A stretch of DNA of 9,644 nt. Source: Pseudomonadota bacterium (lineage in GTDB: Bacteria; Myxococcota; Myxococcia; Myxococcales; Anaeromyxobacteraceae). The position numbers and the translations under genes were made by a program. Location of the stretch: assembly GCA_023428085.1 (NCBI GenBank), contig JAEYZK010000362.1, positions 1-9,644 on the forward strand, in the 5' to 3' direction. This document shows positions 5,065 through 9,644 of this stretch, one piece after another (the stretch's first letter is position 1; the number at the start of each line of letters is the position of its first letter). The notes beneath the pieces were generated by a model. The model made no database searches. It saw nothing but the letters and a program-made list of their open reading frames with translations, and was not told where the DNA came from.

Positions 5065-7064
5065 GCGACGGCCTGCACAGGGAGGAGTTCCTCGCCGGGT
5101 ACGTGGCGGAGGCGCACGAGCACCTCGCCACCGCGCGGCGCGCCGCGCTCGCCGCCGACGAGGCGCTCGCGCGCGGCCATCCGGCGCCGCGGCCGACGCG
5201 CGAGCTGTTCCGGGCGCTGCACACGCTCAAGGGGCTCTCCGGGATGATCGGGGCCGATCCGATCGTCGATCTCGCGCACGAGATGGAGAACGTGCTCCGC
5301 ACCGCCGACCGCGCCGGCGGGCGGCTCCGGCGCGAGGCGCTCGACGCCCTCCTGCAGGGCCTCGGCGTGATCGAGGATCGGGTGGGGCTCGTGGCGCGCC
5401 GCGAACCGGTCGGGGCCGCGCCCCGCGCCCTGCTCGACGCGCTGGCCCGGCTCGAGGCGCCCCCGGAGGCGGGCGCGATGCCGGCGCTCGACCTCCCCCC
5501 CGATCTCGCCGCGAAGCTCGGCCTCGCCGAGCGGGAGCAGCTCGCCGTGGGCGTCGCCGAGGGGCGCCGCGCGGTGCGCCTCGACTTCACGCCCTCCGCG
5601 GAGCGTGCGGCGCGCGGCGTCGACATCAGCGCGGTGCGCACGCGCGTCGAGGCGATCGGGGAGATCGTGAAGGTCGTCCCCCGGTCGCTGCCGCGCGAGG
5701 AGGGCGCGCCGGCCGGGCTCGTGTTCACGCTCGTCGTCCTCACGGCGGCGAGCGCGGAGGAGCTCGCCGCGCTGGCGGAGGGCGGGGCGGTCCAGGACAT
5801 CCAGGTGGCCGGGCCGGCCGCCGCGCCGGCGGAGCCCGGGGAGCCCGCCGAGGACTCCGTCTCCGGGAGCGCGGGCCCCCACGCGTTCGTGCGCGTCGAG
5901 GTCGCGCGGCTCGACGAGGCGCTCGAGCACGTGTCGGCGCTCCTCGTCTCGCGGGCGCGCCTCGGGCGCGAGCTCGACGCGCTGGCCGCGGCCGGCGCCG
6001 ACGTCCGCTCCGTCCGGCTCGGCCTCCAGGATCACGCGCGCGAGCTCCGGCTCCTCCGCGCCGCGGTGATGCGCGCGCGGCTCGTGCGCGTGGCCGAGGT
6101 CCTCGAGCGCGCGCCCTTGCTCGTCCGCGGCCTCGCCCAGAGCAGCCGGAAGCAGGTGCGCGTCGCGATGGAGGTCGGCGAGGCGGAGGTGGACAAGGCG
6201 GTCGGCGAGCGCCTCTTTCCGGCGCTCGTGCACCTGGTGCGGAACGCGGTGGATCACGCGATCGAGCCGCCGGACGAGCGCCGGGCCGCGGGCAAGCCGG
6301 AGGAGGGCACGATCCGGATCACGGCGCTGCACCACGGCGAGGGCGAGCTGGAGCTCGCCGTCTCGGACGACGGGCGGGGGATCGACGCCGCGGCGGTCGC
6401 CCGGAAGGCGAGCGTGCCCGTCCCGACCACCGCGCGCGAGCTCCTCGACCTCGTCAGCCGCCCCGGGCTCTCGACGATGAGCGCGCCGAGCCGGACCAGC
6501 GGCCGCGGCATCGGCATGGACGTGGTCCGCCGGATCGTCGAGCTCGACCTCGGGGGCACGCTCGACCTCTCCACGTCCCCCCGGCGGGGCACCACGTTCA
6601 CCTTGCGCGTGCCCGTCAGCCTGACCATCGTGGACGGCCTCACGTTCGCGTGCGCCGGAGAGACGTACGTCGTCCCCACGGCCGCGGTGGACGAGCTCGT
6701 GGACGTCGAGCCGCAGCGGCTCATCGCCGGCCCGTCGCCCCGCAGGGAAGGGATCTCGGTCCGGATGCTCCCGTGGCGCGGCCAGACGGTGCCGTTCTTC
6801 GACCTCCGCGACGTCCTCCGCCTCCAGCGGCCCGGGGCGTCCCGCAAGGGCATCATCGTCGCGCGCGACGGCGCCGCCGTCGGGTTCGGCGTGGACCGGA
6901 TGCTCGGGCGGCAGGAGGTGGTCATCCGGTCCGTGCGCGACCCGCTCGTCGAGCGGGCCGGCATCGCCGGCGCCACGGATCTCGGGGACGGGCGGCCGAC
7001 GCTGGTCCTCGACCTCCTCGCCCTGGCGCGCACGCTGCCGTCGATCTCGCAGGAGGCGAGCTGA
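5061..7064 (+). CDS. cheA: Chemotaxis histidine kinase CheA
   Basis: Kinase of chemosensory arrays, 667 residues: it autophosphorylates on its HPt histidine under receptor control and passes phosphate to CheY-like proteins. P1/HPt is about 5-130 with H54 in ALHTLKGLSG. A mixed alpha/beta domain at about 170-250 takes the place of P2; it resembles the ferredoxin-like domain of some CheA proteins. P3 dimerisation is about 275-345, and P4 ATPase about 360-518 with HLVRNAVDHA (N395, D398, H399), DDGRG (436-440) and SGRGIGMDVV (G481, G483, G485). P5, the CheW-like regulatory domain, is about 520-660. All core catalytic motifs are intact. The GTG start at 5061 overlaps the cheY stop; no nearby ATG would keep the HPt helices whole. 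The stop overlaps the cheW ATG by one base. There is no C-terminal receiver, unlike FrzE-type CheA-REC fusions, which fits with the separate cheY. Confidence 0.96.
   Translation: MSDGLHREEFLAGYVAEAHEHLATARRAALAADEALARGHPAPRPTRELFRALHTLKGLSGMIGADPIVDLAHEMENVLRTADRAGGRLRREALDALLQGLGVIEDRVGLVARREPVGAAPRALLDALARLEAPPEAGAMPALDLPPDLAAKLGLAEREQLAVGVAEGRRAVRLDFTPSAERAARGVDISAVRTRVEAIGEIVKVVPRSLPREEGAPAGLVFTLVVLTAASAEELAALAEGGAVQDIQVAGPAAAPAEPGEPAEDSVSGSAGPHAFVRVEVARLDEALEHVSALLVSRARLGRELDALAAAGADVRSVRLGLQDHARELRLLRAAVMRARLVRVAEVLERAPLLVRGLAQSSRKQVRVAMEVGEAEVDKAVGERLFPALVHLVRNAVDHAIEPPDERRAAGKPEEGTIRITALHHGEGELELAVSDDGRGIDAAAVARKASVPVPTTARELLDLVSRPGLSTMSAPSRTSGRGIGMDVVRRIVELDLGGTLDLSTSPRRGTTFTLRVPVSLTIVDGLTFACAGETYVVPTAAVDELVDVEPQRLIAGPSPRREGISVRMLPWRGQTVPFFDLRDVLRLQRPGASRKGIIVARDGAAVGFGVDRMLGRQEVVIRSVRDPLVERAGIAGATDLGDGRPTLVLDLLALARTLPSISQEAS
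7051..7056 (+). promoter_or_regulatory. Strong Shine-Dalgarno for cheW inside the 3' end of cheA
   Basis: A full AGGAGG lies seven bases before the ATG at 7064 and within the last codons of cheA. It fixes the cheW start and supports coupled translation through the TGATG junction. Confidence 0.8.
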
Positions 7065-7516
7065 TGCTGCACGTCACGTTCCGGGTCGGCGACGCCGACT
7101 ACGTGCTGCCCGCGTCCGCCGTCACGCAGATGGAGTCCTTCTCGGGCGCGACGCTGGTGCCGGGCGCGCCGGCGCACGTCGCCGGGCTCGTGCAGCTCCG
7201 GGGGCAGGTCATCCCGGTCGTGGACGTGCGCGCGCGGTTCGGGCTGCCGCCCGTGGAGCGCTCGCTCGACGCGCGCATCATCGTGGTCGGGCAGGGCGAG
7301 CGCCGGGTCGCGCTGCTCGTGGATCGCGCCCGCGAGGTGGTCGATCTCCGGCCCGAGGCGTTCCGGGATCCGCCCGAGCTCGTCGCGGAGCGCGCCGCGG
7401 GCTTCGTCCGCTCCATCGCGCAGTCGGACGCGCGCGTGTTCATGCTGGTGGACGTGGCGAAGATCATCGGGCACGACCCGTTGCCCGCGGAGGCGCACCA
7501 TGGCGAGAAGACCTGA
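7064..7516 (+). CDS. cheW: CheW coupling protein
   Basis: Adaptor of 150 residues that joins the receptor tip to the P5 domain of CheA. It is a single CheW domain of normal length, with the strand FRVGDADYVLPASAV near the N-terminus and the hallmark LRGQVIPVVDVR at residues 45-56, including the conserved LRG arginine. The ATG at 7064 is placed by AGGAGG seven bases upstream and shares one base with the cheA stop (TGATG). A longer reading of the same frame from 6650 runs over cheA sequence and is not real. The last 17 bases overlap the start of the MCP gene in another frame. The surroundings (cheY, cheA, MCP) agree with the call. Confidence 0.96.
   Translation: MLHVTFRVGDADYVLPASAVTQMESFSGATLVPGAPAHVAGLVQLRGQVIPVVDVRARFGLPPVERSLDARIIVVGQGERRVALLVDRAREVVDLRPEAFRDPPELVAERAAGFVRSIAQSDARVFMLVDVAKIIGHDPLPAEAHHGEKT
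7489..7493 (+). promoter_or_regulatory. Shine-Dalgarno of the MCP gene inside cheW
   Basis: GGAGG six bases before the ATG at 7500 decides the MCP start, which lies within the final codons of cheW in a different frame. Confidence 0.7.
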
Positions 7517-9644
7517 GAACCTCCCGGAGGCCGCGCCGGAGGCGCGGGCGACGAGCGCGGACGCGCTCGCGCGCTCGAAGGACGACGTCGCCGCCACGGC
7601 GCAGCAGGTCCTCGCGGGCCTGGAGGACACGTCGGCGGGCCTGCTCGAGCTGAGCGCCTCGGTGGCCGGGGTGAAGAAGGACGGGGAGGCGCTCGCCGCC
7701 TCCACCGACGCGACCGCCACGGCGCTCGAGCAGGTGGCGCGGTCGGTGAAGGGCGTGGCGGCGAACGCCGAGGATCTCGCCGCGGCGGGCGAGGAGCTCG
7801 TCGCGACCGCGACCGAGACGAGCGCGAGCGTGGAGTCCCTGGCCGAGCGCGGGCGGGCGAGCGCCGCCACGACCGAGGAGGTCGTGAGCACGATCGAGGA
7901 GATGGCGAAGGGCATCGCCCGCCTGTCCGACGACGCCCGGGGCATGGGGGAGCGCGTCCGCGGGTTCGCCACGGGCGTGGTCGGGGCCTCGGCGGCGCTC
8001 GAGAAGGTGAACGCCGACGCGGCGGAGATGGCCGCCGGGGTCGAGGAGACCTCGGCGACCGCCGAGGGCATGGCGCGGTCGATCCGGAGCGTCGCCGAGA
8101 GCGCGCGGACGGTCGAGGCGATCGCCGCCGGGAGCGCCAGCGGCGTCGCGGAGATCGCCGCCTCGGTCGAGGAGGTGGCGGCCACGGCCGAGAAGAACGC
8201 CGCCACCGTGGACGCGAGCGCCGCCGCCATCGAGCAGGCCGCCCGGTCCTCGCAGGCGATGGCGCAGAGCGCCGAGCAGGTGGGGGCGCTCGTGGCGAGC
8301 ACCGCCGCCGCCGCGGCGCAGGCCGACCAGGGGACCCGCGCGATCCTCGCCGCGGTCCAGGGCGCCGGCCGGACCGCGGAGCGGGTCAACGGCGCCGCGC
8401 GCGAGGGCGGCGCGTCCATCGCGCGCTCGATCGCGGTGCTCGGGCGGATCGGGGGGTCGCTCAACGAGTCCACCACGGTGATGCGCGACATGGGGAAGCG
8501 CGCCGAGGAGATCGGCGACATCGTGCAGACCATCAACCTCCTCGCCGACCGCACGAACCTCCTGTCGCTCAACGCGAGCATCGAGGCGGCGCGCGCCGGA
8601 GAGCACGGCCGCGGCTTCGCCGTCGTCGCGGAGGAGATCCGCGCGCTGGCGGACCGGGCCGCGGCGGCGAGCGGGGACATCGCCAAGATCGTGCGGGCGC
8701 TCCAGTCCGCGGCCCGCGACGCGGTCCAGGCCTCGACGGAGAGCGCCCGGGTGGCCGAGGAGGGCACGCGCCAGGCGAGCGAGGCGGAGAAGGGCCTCGC
8801 CTCGATCCTCGAGGGCGTGGACACCCTCGGCCGGGCCATCCGCGAGGCCGAGCGCGGCGCGGAGGAGCAGGCCAAGGCGGTCCAGATGCTCGCCGAAGGC
8901 TCGGGCAAGCTCAACGAGGAGGGGCGCGGGATCGCGCGGGCCGCCGCGGAGCAGACCCGCGCGACGCAGCTCCTCGCCCGGAACGCCTCGGAGATGCGCC
9001 AGATGGCCCGGCAGACGCGCGACGCGACCGCCGAGCAGGCGCGGGCGCTGCGCGACCAGGCCAAGGCGAACGGCGAGCTGAGCGCCGCCGCCCAGAAGGT
9101 CGCGCGGGCGACCGACGAGCAGGCGGCGGCGGCGGGGCAGGTCGCGGCCGCGGCGGCGCGGATGCGGACGCTGGTGGTGCAGACCGCCGGGGCGGTGACG
9201 GATCAGACCCGTTCGATGGCGGCGCTCCGCGGATCGGCCCAGGAGGTCCAGAGCGCGACGGACCGGACCGTCGCCGGCCTCGGCGAGCAGGCCAAGGGCG
9301 CGAGCGAGATCGCGCGCGCCATGGAGGAGACGCGCCGCGAGGCGATCCAGACCGCGCGCGCGGTCGCCGAGCAGGCGCGCGCGGCGAAGCAGGTCGAGAC
9401 CGCCGCGCGGCAGGTGTCCCGCCTCGCCACCGAGATCACCCGCGCGACGAAGGAGCAGGGGACCGCGGCCGCGTCGCTCGTCCGCGAGGGCGACGAGGTG
9501 CGGCGGGTCGCGAAGGCCACGGTGCGGGCGGTCGGGGAACAGGCGGAGGCCATCCACGCGCTGTCCGCGGCGGCGCGGCGGGAGACCGAGCGGCTCCGGT
9601 CCATCGCGCGCGCCGTGTCGGAGGGGCGGGGCGCGTCCGCACGC
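7500..9644 (+). CDS. Long soluble methyl-accepting chemotaxis protein, 3' end outside window
   Basis: Cytoplasmic chemoreceptor, at least 715 residues, still open at the right edge. No hydrophobic segment long enough for a membrane helix and no globular sensor domain (PAS, GAF, Cache) is visible; the chain reads as Ala/Glu/Gln/Arg-rich helix throughout. The signalling hairpin tip spans about residues 338-385, with TNLLSLNASIEAARAGE and GRGFAVVAEEIRALA, which binds CheW and CheA in this family. The arm before the tip is about 350 residues; Glu pairs such as E98, E126, E182 and E224 all fall on one heptad register, and four fit the MCP methylation pattern. The arm after the tip becomes a 28-residue repeat from residue 456. 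Near-equal arms suggest the true end lies soon after the window. The start at 7500 overlaps cheW by 17 bases and has GGAGG upstream. Soluble receptors such as FrzCD are known but shorter. The signal is unknown. Confidence 0.93.
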   Translation, partial: MARRPENLPEAAPEARATSADALARSKDDVAATAQQVLAGLEDTSAGLLELSASVAGVKKDGEALAASTDATATALEQVARSVKGVAANAEDLAAAGEELVATATETSASVESLAERGRASAATTEEVVSTIEEMAKGIARLSDDARGMGERVRGFATGVVGASAALEKVNADAAEMAAGVEETSATAEGMARSIRSVAESARTVEAIAAGSASGVAEIAASVEEVAATAEKNAATVDASAAAIEQAARSSQAMAQSAEQVGALVASTAAAAAQADQGTRAILAAVQGAGRTAERVNGAAREGGASIARSIAVLGRIGGSLNESTTVMRDMGKRAEEIGDIVQTINLLADRTNLLSLNASIEAARAGEHGRGFAVVAEEIRALADRAAAASGDIAKIVRALQSAARDAVQASTESARVAEEGTRQASEAEKGLASILEGVDTLGRAIREAERGAEEQAKAVQMLAEGSGKLNEEGRGIARAAAEQTRATQLLARNASEMRQMARQTRDATAEQARALRDQAKANGELSAAAQKVARATDEQAAAAGQVAAAAARMRTLVVQTAGAVTDQTRSMAALRGSAQEVQSATDRTVAGLGEQAKGASEIARAMEETRREAIQTARAVAEQARAAKQVETAARQVSRLATEITRATKEQGTAAASLVREGDEVRRVAKATVRAVGEQAEAIHALSAAARRETERLRSIARAVSEGRGASAR
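8865..9620 (+). repeat. Nine in-frame 84-bp (28-residue) repeats in the MCP
   Basis: Nine units begin at 8865, 8949, 9033, 9117, 9201, 9285, 9369, 9453 and 9537, exactly 84 bp apart without a single indel. Each encodes 28 residues (four heptads) opening with Glu-Gln (Asp-Gln in the fifth). Within a unit, position 2 is always Gln, position 9 is nearly always aliphatic (one Gln), positions 5 and 26 are small, and position 16 is mostly Leu, Met or Val. DNA identity between units is low, so they are old or kept by selection on the protein rather than recently copied. The next codon pair (9621) is Glu-Gly, which may start a tenth, diverged unit. Confidence 0.9.

Noticed and set aside
3048..6335. 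Minus-strand open frame of 1095 codons across the kinase and cheA
   Set aside because: It is antisense to cheY and cheA and out of frame with the REC-PAS kinase. It reads as Arg/Ala/Gly/Pro-rich low-complexity sequence with no domain; long stop-free shadows are expected in such GC-rich DNA.
6650..7063. N-terminal extension of cheW inside cheA
   Set aside because: The extension is Arg/Gly/Pro-rich out-of-frame cheA sequence. The CheW domain begins at the ATG 7064 behind AGGAGG.
6254..9064. Minus-strand open frame of 936 codons across cheA, cheW and the MCP
   Set aside because: It is antisense to three well-supported genes and rich in Ser, Ala and Arg without recognisable motifs.
7464..9557. 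Minus-strand open frame of 697 codons opposite the MCP
   Set aside because: Its apparent repetition mirrors the MCP repeat on the other strand; there is no domain and the composition is Arg/Gly/Leu-biased.
8865..9620. CRISPR or recently amplified tandem repeat
   Set aside because: The 84-bp units have no spacers, low DNA identity and an open reading frame; the repetition is at protein level.

Overview
The window is extremely G+C rich, with almost every third codon position G or C. It is packed with signal-transduction genes: two hybrid histidine kinases, a chemosensory operon and one membrane iron-sulfur protein. That mix of base composition and signalling density suggests a soil or sediment bacterium of the Myxococcota, possibly Anaeromyxobacter-like. 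This placement is inference from composition and gene content only; nothing in the window names the organism.

Layout from left to right. (1) Bases 3-1949, plus strand: the 3' part of a hybrid histidine kinase (end of HAMP, GAF, heptad coiled coil, HisKA, HATPase, receiver) whose start and membrane part lie upstream of the window. (2) Bases 2021-3085, plus strand: a membrane-bound NapH/CcoG-type protein with two CxxxCP motifs and two 4Fe-4S ferredoxin motifs. (3) Bases 3134-4594, minus strand, convergent with the previous gene: a soluble kinase with a receiver domain at its N-terminus (REC-PAS-HisKA-HATPase). (4) A 71-base divergent intergenic region (4595-4665) with a perfect 8-bp inverted repeat lying over a candidate promoter. 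(5) Bases 4666 to the right edge, plus strand: an overlapping operon of cheY-like receiver, cheA, cheW and a very long soluble methyl-accepting chemotaxis protein (MCP), cut by the right edge of the window.

How they may work together. The operon in (5) encodes the core of a chemosensory array: receptor, CheW coupler, CheA kinase and a one-domain receiver. CheA keeps its phosphoacceptor histidine and its ATP-binding boxes, so it looks active. No cheR, cheB, cheC, cheD or cheZ is visible; adaptation genes, if present, must lie outside the window. The divergent REC-PAS kinase is a natural candidate for cross-talk, because its N-terminal receiver could accept phosphate from CheA, but the sequence cannot prove this.

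The most distinctive object is the MCP at 7500-9644. It has no transmembrane segment and no recognisable sensor domain. Its two helical arms on either side of the signalling tip are each about 350 residues. The arm after the tip is built from nine 28-residue (84-bp) units with no insertion or deletion, each opening with Glu/Asp-Gln. The largest gap between genes is 71 bases, so no long stretch is without a gene. I saw no tRNA, rRNA, CRISPR array, insertion sequence or phage gene.
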